Below, in pieces: positions 1-10,484 of a DNA stretch of 64,000 bases; positions within the stretch are counted from its first letter, which is position 1; each line of letters opens with the position of its first letter. Where the stretch lies: assembly GCA_037576215.1 (NCBI GenBank), contig JBANDB010000009.1:2914001-2978000 (forward strand), written 5' to 3'. A program made the translations under genes and the position numbers. The DNA is from Armillaria gallica. Its lineage: Eukaryota > Basidiomycota > Agaricomycetes > Agaricales > Physalacriaceae. The notes beneath the pieces were generated by a model that saw only the letters and a program-made list of their open reading frames with translations, ran no database searches and was not told the DNA's origin.

Positions 1-600
1 CTATTCTTTCCAGTTTGCGGAATCGACTGTAAACAATTCAGGTTAAGATACATAGAATAGCATAGCCGATATGTTCACCATGTACGGATTATCTTTAACG
101 GCCAACTTGCTCTGAGCTGCCACAACCTTTTTCTTCGCCTCTGCGATTTTCTTGGCGAGATCATCAGGGAGGCCAGGGGGCGTAGACGAGGCGCTCTTGA
201 CCATAGGCACAGCGGACGCAATGGGTTTCACGGGTGTTGGCGCAGCGATACTCGCGCCGCCGCCCCTCATGGCAGCGACCTTGGCGGCGATTTCGGCGCG
301 TTTTTGTGCGATGACTGCTGCATGCGACTGAAAGAGTCGTTTAGTGGGAAGAGATACTTGTCGGTAGAAAGACTCACAAGAGCTGAGCTGCTCGATGTCT
401 AGGTGAAGAATAATCATAGAAATGTGAATCAGAATAAAGAACCAAACGGGATAATCACCTTGGGAATGAAATGGCACTCACAGCATCACTAAAGAAAGCA
501 TTAGTCAATTAACTGCAAGCGCAAGTATAAACCACCTTTTGAGTTTCTTGTTGCTACCACTTGCTTCGCCGTTACTTTCTAGTGGTCGCTTCTTATCCAT
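1..600 (-). CDS. Probable U4/U6 snRNP splicing factor Prp3, N-terminal part (runs off the window)
   Basis: Only the 5' end of this gene lies in the window. The ATG is at 600-598, in a lysine-rich MDKKRPLE start. Three introns reconstruct in frame: exon 1 is 600-536, then two very short exons, then a long exon down to about 79, with a further acceptor near 27. The long exon encodes a basic Ala/Lys-rich stretch (AAVIAQKRAEIAAKVAAMR), a proline linker, then DDLAKKIAEAKKKVVAAQSK and KDNPYM. This low-complexity helix and the NPY motif resemble the N-terminus of fungal Prp3, a tri-snRNP protein acting in the nucleus. The diagnostic PRP3 and DUF1115 domains would lie outside the window, so the name is an inference; another splicing factor with a similar N-terminus is possible. 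It is divergent from the uL16m gene. Confidence 0.45.
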
Positions 601-645
601 GGTGGAGAGTGTCAAGAGGGCAAGCGTGACGTGACGTCACCTATA

Positions 646-1387
646 ATGTTTTCCCTCTCGTCCATCACCTCCCTCCTCCGGCCCTCCCTCTTCCCCTTCC
701 GCTCGCCCATAACCCTCCTCACCCGCTCCCGTGGTCAATTAGCACCGCGGAAAGTCAAGTACCTCAAGCGACACAAGGGTCGCGTGCCCATTCCCATCGG
801 CGGCTCCACCCGAGGAACGACACTAGCTTTTGGCGACTGGGGCATCAGGATACGCGGGAATGGCATGCGACTGAGCGCGAAACAGCTAACTACGGCGGAG
901 GACGTGATCAAGCGGAAGTTGAAGGTGTGGAAGGGCGCCAAGGTGTGGCTGAGGTGTTTTCCGGATATCCCTGTTTGTATAAAGGGTAACGAAACGCGTA
1001 TGGGTAAAGGAAAGGGTACATTTGAGTATTGGGCGACTCGGTAAGCAGTTTCGAGATATCTTTTACTGAAAGTAATATTGACCTCGACGTTCAGACTGCC
1101 TACCGGGCGTGTCATCTTTGAAATCGGTGGTGTACCTATCCGAGAGGAACTTGCGCGCCAAAGTAGGTTTTTCCATCATGCTTTACTTTCCAAAACTGAT
1201 CACTTTTGCAGTCCTCAAACAGGCTTCATCGAAGCTGCCCTGCAAAATGGAGTTCATCAGTCGCAAGACGTTACCTCGTCTGGGTCGTCTCCTTATTGAG
1301 CCGCCGAAACCTCCAAAGATGCCAGAGGATATCGTAGCCGCCGCTGAAGTAGCAAAATCATCTAGTCAGATACGAGCAACAGTATAG
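646..1387 (+). CDS. MRPL16: Mitochondrial large-subunit ribosomal protein uL16m (MRPL16)
   Basis: Three exons: 646-1040, 1095-1162 and 1212-1387. The spliced protein has an Arg/Ser/Leu-rich N-terminus suited to mitochondrial import, then the L16 core: RKVKYLKRHKGR, TRGTTLAFGDWGIR, a GNGMRLSAKQL segment, an ETRMGKGKGTFEYW motif and LPTGRVIFEIGGVPIREELAR. These are the peptidyl-transferase and tRNA-proximal segments of the uL16 family. The ATG at 646 is used; the open frame extends to a GTG at 631, but that is not a eukaryotic start. Both introns have GT-AG ends (gtaagc...ttcag and gtaggt...tgcag). The stop is at 1385-1387. It works in the mitoribosome and shares a very short divergent promoter with the gene to its left. 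Confidence 0.93.
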
Positions 1388-1999
1388 ATACAAGTCCTGT
1401 GCGCTGCCAAAAAAGAGCTTTATGCCCTAGCGATTCAGCGTGAACGACCTCCCTGAACTGAATTTAGCACAGACCGACATGAAGATTGTTTTTCGGAAAT
1501 GAACGTTGAATGTATCAAATCCAGGTGGTGTCAATTTCATCCAATGCCACGGAGACGCATCCGTAGCGGCTCGCGCTCTTTTTCCGACTGGGCTGTATCG
1601 TTCTAAATTATCAGGCGCTGGCTTTGTTTACTTCAGGCCGCGTCCATTCACTTCACAGAACCCCCTGGGCTGGGAGTCTTGCCGAAACTCGAAAGCTACG
1701 ATATCAAGTGTATCGAATTCCGTACTAGCGACCACGAATCGCTTTCTTTCTTCAGGTTCACCTTCTGCCAGTTAGGGACATATTTCGCTCATAAACACAC
1801 GAACAGATAATTCAAAGTCAAAATGGATTGGAAAGTGACACTACGCAGAAGAACAATACATTCGCATGCATCTCCTCCACCATCAAAACATCGATAACTA
1901 CATGGATTCTCGGTAAACCAACACTCAACGACAGAACAAAAAGACTAACCTAACGTTTTGCGATCGACATCTCCAGCACACTCAAGTACGACGACACGT
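1388..1999. other. Intergenic, no gene recognised
   Basis: This 0.6 kb lies between two converging genes. It holds only one 89-codon open frame (1506-1775, +) without recognisable motifs. It probably carries the 3' ends of both flanking genes. Confidence 0.5.
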
Positions 2000-2259
2000 T
2001 TACTCACTGCACGTGTACCCAAAAAATCAGCCAAACCCTCCAAATCCACACGGAATACAAGTACTCACAGGAGGGAGAGGGTGATGTCGCCGTTGACCTT
2101 GGCCTGGATGGCGATCTCAACCTCGAGGTTAAGGTCAAGACGAAGCTTCAAGGCAGCGGGGGGTGCAGCCTGGCGCTCAGAGCGACCGACGATCTGTCCG
2201 CCGAGAACAGAGGAGGATTGGGTAGGTGCGAATTTGGTAGCGGTTTCTGGGGCAGACAT
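2000..2259 (-). CDS. Tiny conserved protein, left copy of an inverted pair
   Basis: The ATG is at 2259-2257. Exon 1 is 2259-2069 and a final 7-nt coding exon is 2006-2000, giving a protein of about 66 residues. The N-terminus MSAPETATK is variable and polar; the C-terminal part, LKLRLDLNLEVEIAIQAK then VNGDITLSLLE, is shared almost exactly with the gene at 3076-3293. The intron (gtgagt...cgtgcag) splits the Leu codon before Glu-stop at the same place as in the other copy. I do not know the function. The strongly alternating hydrophobic/charged C-terminus suggests an amphipathic strand or helix. A TATA-like box lies about 35 nt upstream of the ATG. Confidence 0.72.
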
Positions 2260-2291
2260 TGTTGTTGGAGGACTTGCTAGCCAGTCAAGGC

Positions 2292-2301
2292 TCTTTTATT
2301 T
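2292..2301 (-). promoter_or_regulatory. TATA-like box of the left tiny gene
   Basis: On the minus strand this reads AAAATAAAAG, 33-42 nt upstream of the ATG at 2259. The position matches the TATA box of the right copy. Confidence 0.5.
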
Positions 2302-3032
2302 TGTGGGAGGGTGTCCAGAGCGTGTCCCAGTGTCAAATTAGAAGCACCGTCGTGCTGCAACGAGCTGTCGTAAGCTTGGAGCGTATCCACAGCATGATTG
2401 TTATCATCTGTCGTGGAGCTACTCTTCTCCATACCTGGGCCGGACGCAGAGAGGTAAAAGAAGCGCAATAAGGCGAGAAATGGTGGTGGTGGCGATTGGC
2501 GAGACTCGGGCTAATTTGTTGCAACAGGACGACGAGCTTCGAACAATACCGACTCACGAAACTGTCTCCCTCTTTTCTGATTTTGAGAGCGCGTTTTTGA
2601 TGTAAAAGATAACGAGAAGGGGTGCGTCGAGAACGAAGACATGCCTTGCGGACCATCACGCGAATTGATGGCGTAAGAGCAGCCGAATCGTGGATGATGG
2701 TGATGATGATTGCAAATCAAACTGGACGCTTTGGAGCAGAATATTGGACCCACATGCACATACATATGGCTACTCTTTCCGGCCATGCCACTGCAGCGAA
2801 ATGTGGTATTACCTCCTTCAAGCGTTCTACTTCACCGGTCTACGTTCAAAATGCCCCGAGTCGCAAGCAGGGGTATCTTCTGCAGCGTGTTCGTTATGAA
2901 ATAAGAACCGTTACGTTTTCTTGCCGCTTCGAGACGAAAAAAGTTAAGTTGCTTGGACGAGGCACCCGACTTACCGAGCTGCACTATGGCGCGACAATAC
3001 CCTCATTTATACCTCGGGTCGGTCAATTTTCA

Positions 3033-3040
3033 TATAAAAG
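3033..3040 (+). promoter_or_regulatory. TATA box of the right tiny gene
   Basis: TATAAAAG lies 36-43 nt upstream of the ATG at 3076, which implies a very short 5' UTR. A strong TATA box on a tiny gene suggests high or inducible expression; that is an inference. Confidence 0.65.
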
Positions 3041-3075
3041 CCTACCCAAAGCGCCCTACTCAGTATCAGTAAAAC

Positions 3076-3293
3076 ATGTCTGCCCCAGAAACCTCCTCTG
3101 TTGCCACTCGCTCCACCCAGGGCACCGTCGCTCCCAAGGAAGCTTTGAAGCTCCGTCTTGACCTCAACCTCGAGGTGGAGATCGCCATCCAGGCCAAGGT
3201 CAACGGCGACATCACCCTTTCCCTCCTGTGAGTCGATCATTAACGCCGTTTGGATGCCCTCCATGCTGACTGGCTCATTCTTACAGCGAGTAA
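3076..3293 (+). CDS. Tiny conserved protein, right copy of an inverted pair
   Basis: Exon 1 is 3076-3227, the intron is 3228-3286 (gtgagt...ttacag), and a 7-nt terminal coding exon CGAGTAA is 3287-3293. The product is about 52 residues: MSAPETSSVATRS, then the conserved EALKLRLDLNLEVEIAIQ and VNGDITLSLLE. It is about 14 residues shorter than the left copy because the N-terminal linker differs, while the last 31 or so residues are essentially identical. There is no signal peptide or membrane segment. The function is unknown to me. Conservation of sequence, splice site and promoter layout in both copies supports a real expressed gene. Confidence 0.75.
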
Positions 3294-3753
3294 ATGTGTC
3301 GTAGGACTGGAGAGAGCGTATTGGACTTCGATTGTCACGTTCGGGTGAGATTCACTTTGTCAAGGACCAGCCGTTGCCGATCCTGACCGCCTATCTGTCT
3401 AGCACATTGCCATGTCGATTACGTTCTTCCCATCCTTCGCTTCCCATTTTCACCGGCGTTGTGTTAGTAGTATCTGTTCGGAGTTCATGCGCATAGTACA
3501 TACCAATATCAGTGTTACTTTTGGGATTTCACACAATAAATTCAGGGTTTTACGAGTGTCCAATATAGTTGGTTCCGAATTCAGTATTCCATTATGTCGC
3601 AGCGACACCTCCTGCTGACTATATGACTCGAACGCATCCTCCGTATCGCTCGTCGTCCGCATGCTTCAGAGTACCACCTTCCGCCCTGTCCACAGCCGCA
3701 CAATGACTAGTGAAACACACCACCCGTCGCTATTGAAAATCGCAGCAACAGTG
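3294..3753. other. Intergenic, no gene recognised
   Basis: This 0.46 kb follows the right tiny gene and precedes the 3' end of the decayed DUF6535 gene. Only short open frames without motifs are present. Confidence 0.45.
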
Positions 3754-6480
3754 CTAATCAAAAACTTGGTGGACTGGGACCATATCCTTCGGAGAATTGT
3801 CATCCCTTTGAGCTATTTGTTCAACGGCAGATGAAGATATTCTTCCGATTCCCTCAAGAACGGCTATGAGATCTGCAAGGATACCAGGTATATTATGATG
3901 ATCTGATAGCCAGGCAGGATATACGTAGTCTCGGAGCCTCTGTAAGCAGACGGACCAGGCGGGGTCGTTCGGACAAAGGCGTGCAAGATCACGAAGAGCC
4001 CACTGAGACCCTCGCGATGAGAGCAACGCAAATGGCAAACAAAACGTCAGGCTCATGGAGGTACTCCAAGAACCTCTGAGATACCTCCGGATCCAATCTC
4101 GAAGATCGGAGTCCAGTGATGAATGTCTGCACGGTACATAATGGGTGATACAAACGATCGTAGAAGTCGTCTGGATGGTAGCGAAGTATCTCGACCACCC
4201 TGTCGAAGTGACGCTCGGCGACAGCATACTTGAAAGTTTCGTTCACGATGGGTAAAAATGGAAGAGACGGCGAACGAGTGCGTATACGGGATGGGAAGGA
4301 TGGTCAAAGGTAGCCCATGCGCCATCCTCAAAAGGTGAGCCGGACAACCTCTGCAGCCAGGCCGGAGTCTTGGCAGATGGACGGAGGGAGAGGGAACGTG
4401 GATTCCAATATGCTCAGAAAGAGCAGCAGGCAGCATGCCGGTGCTTGGTATCCTTGCCTAATGCACCTGATGATAAGAGGGTATAAAACAGCTTCAGGAC
4501 AGCATGTCGATGGCTGGTGAGTTCTACCATCGCAACCATTCAATCAGATGAAGAGTCGATCCCGCAAAATGTCTCGATCCTCGAGATGGTCTGGCGGAAT
4601 ATGTTCCCAGAAGGTGCGCATTGAATGAAGGTGAGCCAGCCTGGGTCAAGAGAAACTGGAGCCTTAGATCTGAGACGAAGGGTATTCATCGGGATTGAAG
4701 ATGCTGTCCGTGATATTCAATGAACCGCGGATGATGTTTTCTCCTATCCATGGATACAGATGATTATTGATAGCAGCCTGAAGACTGACCGCTTCGCTCC
4801 CTGTGTTATCTGAATATCGACATTCCCTGCTGTTCAAAAACTCGGGGAGGGCAAACAAATTCGGCCTGCCAATATGACGATGGAATAGCTTGCAGTAAAT
4901 ACTGGGCCACGTCACGGTCATCCGGACCAAATGGCAGGAATCGGCAGAGCAGACGTGCCCATACAATAGGTTGCAGAGCAATGCCCTCGGCAGACGAGTT
5001 GGATAGAAATCCGGATCTTGTCATGACCCGTGTCAAAACACAGAAGCTGAGCATAGACCTCTTGGGATAAGCGGTCCTGCATACTATCGTCAACTCCAAC
5101 GGAAAAGGAGCTTCCTGAGAAGCGGAGGGATGCTCGAGTGAAACGATAAATTTGACCTTGATGATTCTCGTACGGTTCTGAGAAAAGATCACTGAGCGCA
5201 GAGTGGCATATTCCCGGAAGGTCAGGTATTTGGTAGCTGAGTGATTCCACAGACTTGAGGGGTAGAGCACTTGTTGACTGTACGACAATGCTCTGAACGC
5301 TGGGGTTGGATGACATGGAATACAGCCAGGACAGAGCGTATACATTTATTTCGTCGCATAGCGCTCGACAGCTGCAATTTCGACATGCTTGAGTGGGCAA
5401 GAAGCTGGTTTTGTCGAGGCTGTGGGAGAGTAATCTTTAAGATCGCTCGTTTGAAGAAGGCGGCACTGTCCATGATGTAGGTATAGAGAAAAAACATGTA
5501 CTGCGACAGCGGCGTCTTGTAGGGACATGAGGGGTATAAGACTGAAAGGAAGCTGGTAATCAAGTACGCGGCAAATGAAGCGAAAGTGATGGCTCCGACG
5601 ACAGATGCGATGGATATCTGAAGAGGGATGATAAAGAGAACCAACCCCACCATGAACACAGCAAGGGATACGCTCATGGGGATGGGTAGAAATCCAATGA
5701 TAAGGTCCACGCCCCACTTCTGCAGTCCCATGTATCGGAACTGGCGCAACCGGCACCTGTCACGCGGTGTTCCTGATGAGACCGACGTATATTGGTGGAT
5801 CCACTGTTTCGTCAAGACAACAAAGAGCGCTGTGGCAAGACTGAGGGAGAGACTGGTGAACCATAGACCGTTGACCCACGCGTTTAATGTCGATGGACGA
5901 AAGGTGACGTCTGAGCGAGGGACGTCATTGTTAGTCACGACGGAGCTATTCGCCGTCGAGCGCTGGACTTCGATGAGCTTGAACAGAAGTGACGCCGTCA
6001 CCTGGCCGTAATCGACCCGCAAGCTTTGGGATGTCTGTGCAACGAAAATGGTGACCACGACCAAGAAAATACCAGCCTGTTTATCCAGTGTCAGTGAAGA
6101 ATGAATACAAACTCGTCCAGGCACTGACAAAAATGAGCAGAACATCCAGTCCCTCTCTCCATCTTTCTACTATCTCAAGATCAAATGGAGCACACTCGTC
6201 GAGATATGTTCTCCAGACTCTCGCTGTTGGTCCCATCTCCTCATATCGCTTCTCTTCCGACAACCTTTGCTCATAGTCGCTCCCTTGACTCAAAATAAGA
6301 TTCGGGGCGAGCTACGCTGCGAAGAAAAGCACCTTGATACTGACAGTGAATGCCGCGCCCCGACTTTTGTCGGCGGTGAGGCGAGTGTGATGTCAGATTC
6401 TCGACTTTTGCTTGCTGGCCGTCGTGGCTACTGACATCGCGATTGGTTGAGGCAGTACGAGCAGATGTCGTTGGTGTCAT
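3754..6480 (-). pseudogene. DUF6535 membrane protein, decayed copy
   Basis: This is the diverged paralogue of the intact gene at 10485-13479 and aligns along its whole length. The N-terminal exon starts at 6480. The next exon reads YEEMGPTARVWRTYLDECAPFD. The membrane part contains VVVTIFVAQTSQSLRVDYG, WVNGLWFTSLSLSLATALF and KWGVDLIIGFLP. The reading frame breaks repeatedly. AAVERYATK runs into a stop at 5346, while the continuing match (INVYALSWLYSMSSNPSVQ) is in another frame, consistent with one lost base. Further breaks occur near 5030, 4670 and 4020; for example NITDSIFNPDEYPSSQI stops where the paralogue continues. With at least four frame changes and no splice sites to explain them, I call it a pseudogene. 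Confidence 0.8.
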
Positions 6481-6766
6481 GGAAGTACGGGTTCAAGGTT
6501 TGCATAGGCGCCGTGACTGATCACCCAACAATCTATCGATATCAAGCAGTGCAATACCAGGGCAGGGTGAAGCTGTCATGACAGGTGAACAAAGATCAAT
6601 ACGGTCTTGGGCAAGAGGAAGAAATCGGCCCGAGAATGAGTGAATCAGAGTTGACCCGGTACATCGGTCCGGTCAATGAAACCTTTTCTTCCACTGTAAC
6701 ATGCTTCGCCTGGGAACCTGTCGCATCCCACTACGCTCACCTCATCGATATTATTCAACAAAAACA

Positions 6767-8093
6767 CTAAAGGTAGATATCTCTCGCATTGTTCCACCTT
6801 ATTCTGTATACAAACCCAGGTGGCCGTTGAAGGATGCTGCCATGGCAAGCTCGACGATATCTACAAGCAAGTAGCCAGCATGGAGCGCAAGGGCAAGTAC
6901 AAAGTAGACCTCCTGCTCATCTGCGGCGACTTCCAAGCCACGCGGAACGCCCAGGACCTCGAATGCATGGTCGTCCCGCCTAAACACAAACACCTGAACG
7001 ATTTTCCAAAGTACGACCCTTTCTCCCATTTTGAATATCTCTTCTCACCGCTGACCTGACACAGGTATTATACAAGTCAAAAGACAGCCCCGATCCTGAC
7101 GGTATTCATTGGCGGGAACCACGAAGCATCCAACTACCTCGCAGAGCTGCACTACGGCGGGTGGGTCGCGCCGAACCAGTACTACCTCGGCCGATCAGGG
7201 TGCATCCAAGTAAACGGAGTGCGAATCGCTGGCGCGTCAGGAATATACACCGAAAAGCAGTATGAAAACGGATACTTTGAAAAACTGCCGTACAACCAAC
7301 ACGCGCTCAAGTCAATATACCGGATTCGCCAATACGACATTCGCAAGCTTTCCCTACTTACGAATCCGCATATCTTTCTCTCGCATGACTGGCCCCACGG
7401 CATAACCGAGCATGGCGACCTCGCAGCCCTGCTTAGAGACAAACCAGCATTCACGTCCGAGATCGCCGACGGCACATTTGGCGCGCCGCCGCTCATGGAT
7501 CTGCTCAGGCGCTCCAACCAGAGTGGTGGTTCGCTGCGCATATGCATGCTCTCTTCAAAGCCACAGTCAAACACGATGACTCTGCAACCAACTTCACCGC
7601 TCTGGATAAATGCCTCCCCGGGCGCAAGTGTTTAGAGGTCAGCCACTGCCCCTTCCTCGCTATAAATAGCGCTAATGACCCCCTTGGCAGGTCATCGACG
7701 TACCCGCCAATGCCGGGACCACAAAACTCACCTTTGACCCCGAATGGCTCGCCATCACACGCGCCTTCCAGCCGTTCTTCAACCAAGGCCAGCCCAGAGC
7801 GCTACTTCCCCCGCAGCATCTATCTAGCCAACTCGTAAAGAAGCATCTCGAGTGGGTGCTGGAGCACGTTGGAGAGGACAGGCCTGTGGGTTCTGTGCAG
7901 AAGTTCCAGCCTACGGCTCCCGGGCCGGTAGGAAGAGAAAGCAGGAGGCAGCGTGAGTTCTTTTGTCCTCTGAACTTGTATTTTTTATTCATTCCGAACA
8001 GCATCAGCATACTTCAACCAGCAGACAGAGGCGTTCTGTGATATGCTACACATTTCGGATCTCATTAATCCTCGCACGTCATTTTGGTCGTAG
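6767..8093 (+). pseudogene. DBR1: RNA lariat debranching enzyme DBR1, decayed copy
   Basis: This aligns with the intact DBR1 at 17205-18872. It retains [89 protein letters not shown] and a C-terminal AFCDMLHISDLIN. Two lesions are visible. The first-exon ATG-AAG of the intact copy is CTA-AAG at 6767-6772, although the following splice sites (gtagat...cccag) remain. One base is missing near 7510-7513, so LLRR runs into an unrelated frame while WWFAAHMH continues in another. The metal-binding His, Asp and Asn motifs themselves are intact, so the loss is recent or partly due to sequence error. An unseen upstream start exon would rescue only the first problem. Confidence 0.75.
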
Positions 8094-8545
8094 AATACAA
8101 TCTATTCGTATGTATCATACTAGTCATTATAATCGAATCCTCATCTCGTTAACCGCGTCACAAACGCATTACATCTGAAGGAGGTTCTTACAAACCCGAG
8201 CTTCAGAAGGAGGCACCTGTGATTGTAATTCCGATTTCCTCAGCACTGTCGGTGTTTGTGTCGTTATAATCGCGGTAAAGAGAATATTAGTCGTCGTCCA
8301 CAAGCGCTGAATGGTTGCCCGTACCTTGATGCTTCATCTGCGGTAGCGTGCCTGGTTCACGAGGGTAGATTTTTTTTCATGCACGGTCTGTGAACTGGGA
8401 CGCCGCTCAGTCATAGAAGTATGATGAGTTCTCGAGTAGATCTATTCAACAAAGCTAGTATCATACAGTAAATGAGTGTCGGCCTATACTATATACCTGC
8501 TACATATTGATCAATGATAACAATGAACCTGAATGGCAGCAAGGA
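8094..8545. other. Intergenic between converging genes
   Basis: This is the 3' flank of the decayed DBR1 and of RIO1. It is AT-rich and contains no convincing open frame. Confidence 0.5.
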
Positions 8546-10238
8546 TTACTGGACGGCAGCAGCAGCAGTCGGTAGACCCTCAAGCAGTTCAATGCCCTGC
8601 TGCTTTCTTACGCTCCTTTTTTGAACGCGTCGTTCTCGCGCTTCTGCCTTGACAGCCTTTTTGCGCTCCTTTTTTGCATCGCGATCTTCGTGCCGGTGGC
8701 CTCGAGGGCGTTTTTCCCTATCCTGGTTCTTCGTCGTCTTCTGGGTATCGCCCGCTGATCCCTCGTCGACATCCACCTGCTCATTGTCCCGCTCATCGTC
8801 AACTGGCACAGTCACTACCGCCTCCAGAACCCGTCCTTCCTCAATATCTCGTTCCGGATCGTACACATCATCCAGCCTTCGCGGGATATATGTGTGCTTG
8901 AACGCGCCATCATCCTTCTCCTCCGGCTCGCCCATCAGTTTCCTCAGCGTCTCTTCGTTTTCTACCTCATTTGTCACCCACCCAAACGACCTCCTTAGCC
9001 CCAGCACGGTCACGCCTCGCCTCCCGAAAAATGCCTCGACATTGCTCAGATCACTCCGCAAAAAATCAAACGCACTCGGATGGTCGTGCTCGACGCTCTG
9101 TCCAACATCAATGATCCAGACATGGCCTTGGTGCAGGAGCAAGTTGTACTCGGACAGATCGGCATGTACCAGTCGACATTGGTGGTATATCGTCCTGATC
9201 GTGAGCATCAGCTCAACGTAGAGGCCTTCCCACCCATCCTCCGACTCTGCATCCTTCAGCCGTGGACTCGCTTGCGATGCTTCGCCTAAAAACTCCATCA
9301 CCAGCACGTTCTCACGGACCTCCACCGGCTCAGGACACCTCACCCCAGCTGCCCTCAGCCTCTTCAAATTACGCATTTCCTTCTCTGCCCACATGCGCAC
9401 CATCTTCCGCGGGTTGTGCCGAGCGTAGCCCCGACGGAAACGGTGCTCCCCAGCCACGTACCGGTCGCGATCCTTGAAGATGAGAATAGATGTTTTATAG
9501 ATCTTGAGGGCAAGTTCGCGTTCGACGGGTTCATGAGCGACACCGTGGTAGACGTTGGCTTCCTTTCCTGTGCTCACACAGCCGTTAATCTCTGCGACGA
9601 TGGCCCGTCCCACCATCTTCAACAGCACCACACGCGTTCGCGCATCGAGAACCTGCTCTGTCGTCGCGCGATCAGCTTTGTCTTTGATGTTCGCGTGGGC
9701 GGATGCGCCTTTTCTGTTCACGCCCACGCCTAGGCTATTGTCCATGTTGGCGATTCGTGAGCCATACTTTGAGGAGAGGAGGGCGAGTTGCGAGGCTGTT
9801 TGGTCTTTTGCAACCGTACTCGCGGCTTTTCGAGCTGCTGTTGATTGAGAAGGGTGATTGACGGCCGGGAGAACAGCAACATTGCTCCCTTTTCCACCTG
9901 CAGACTTCGAAGGCGTCGTCGTAGCCGCGCTCGTTGCTGATCCAGACCGCACTGCGAGGTGCTGCCTTAGACGGTTATATTGTTTCGTGAAATCTGCACA
10001 TCGTGTAAGCTACAAATATCAATAAGTTTGGCAAGTCCATACCTTTCTCAGCGACTTCCCAGTCTTCGTCCTCGACTCTGACTTGATCATATTCTTCAGA
10101 GTCATCGTCGTACTCGTCCTCCTCATCCGAAGTCAGATCGATGAGCTCGGTGTCATCAATGCGTGCGTGCCCCACATCCTCGGGTGCATCGTCAAACTGG
10201 CCGTCTTCAACGTTGAGGGCAGGCGCGACTGTGGTCAT
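8546..10238 (-). CDS. RIO1: Atypical serine/threonine kinase RIO1
   Basis: Two exons: 10238-10043 and 9993-8546. The N-terminus is acidic (DLTSDEEDEYDDDSEEYD), followed by TKQYNRLRQHL. The RIO fold is clear: GRAIVAEINGCVSTGKEANV is the flexible P-loop region, with ALKIYKTSILIFKDRDRY, then catalytic LVHADLSEYNLLL and metal-binding WIIDVGQSVEHDHPSAFDFL. A signature SNVEAFFGRRGV follows. The C-terminal 100 residues are highly basic (KKERKKAVKAEARERR). RIO1 is an atypical kinase/ATPase needed for final 40S ribosome maturation in the cytoplasm. Length (about 533 residues) and motifs are complete. It is divergent from the intact DUF6535 gene with about 250 bp between start codons. Confidence 0.95.
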
Positions 10239-10484
10239 GAACGACAGGAAAAAAGATAAAATCGATCGCTGATGTCATACATAGTCAATTTGGATTCCAA
10301 ATCAGGACTTGGTACTTACAGTGATTAACAGCGCAATATCGCCTTTATACAGTGAAGATGTTGGGGGATATCGCTTCGCGGCGCCTGACCGTGCTGTTCC
10401 GTGCTGTGATATCGCCCGTGGGAGAGAATCACAGCTAAGGCCTACGGCGCCTATACTCGCCTTCCCTAGTACCACTCTAACACC

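Larger units (their letters stand above)
2260..3075. promoter_or_regulatory. Divergent promoter region between the two tiny genes
   Basis: This 0.8 kb spacer lies between the start codons of two head-to-head paralogues. Each end carries a TATA-like box 33-43 nt from its ATG. Small open frames on both strands have no recognisable motif, so I treat the spacer as regulatory DNA. Confidence 0.5.

Noticed and set aside
631..645. In-frame GTG upstream of the uL16m ATG as a possible start.
   Set aside because: Eukaryotic initiation at GTG is rare and the ATG at 646 begins a typical mitochondrial targeting sequence.
6585..6770. Open frame just upstream of the decayed DBR1 as its missing N-terminus.
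   Set aside because: No donor site in this frame matches the phase of the acceptor before VAVEGCC, and its content does not resemble DBR1.
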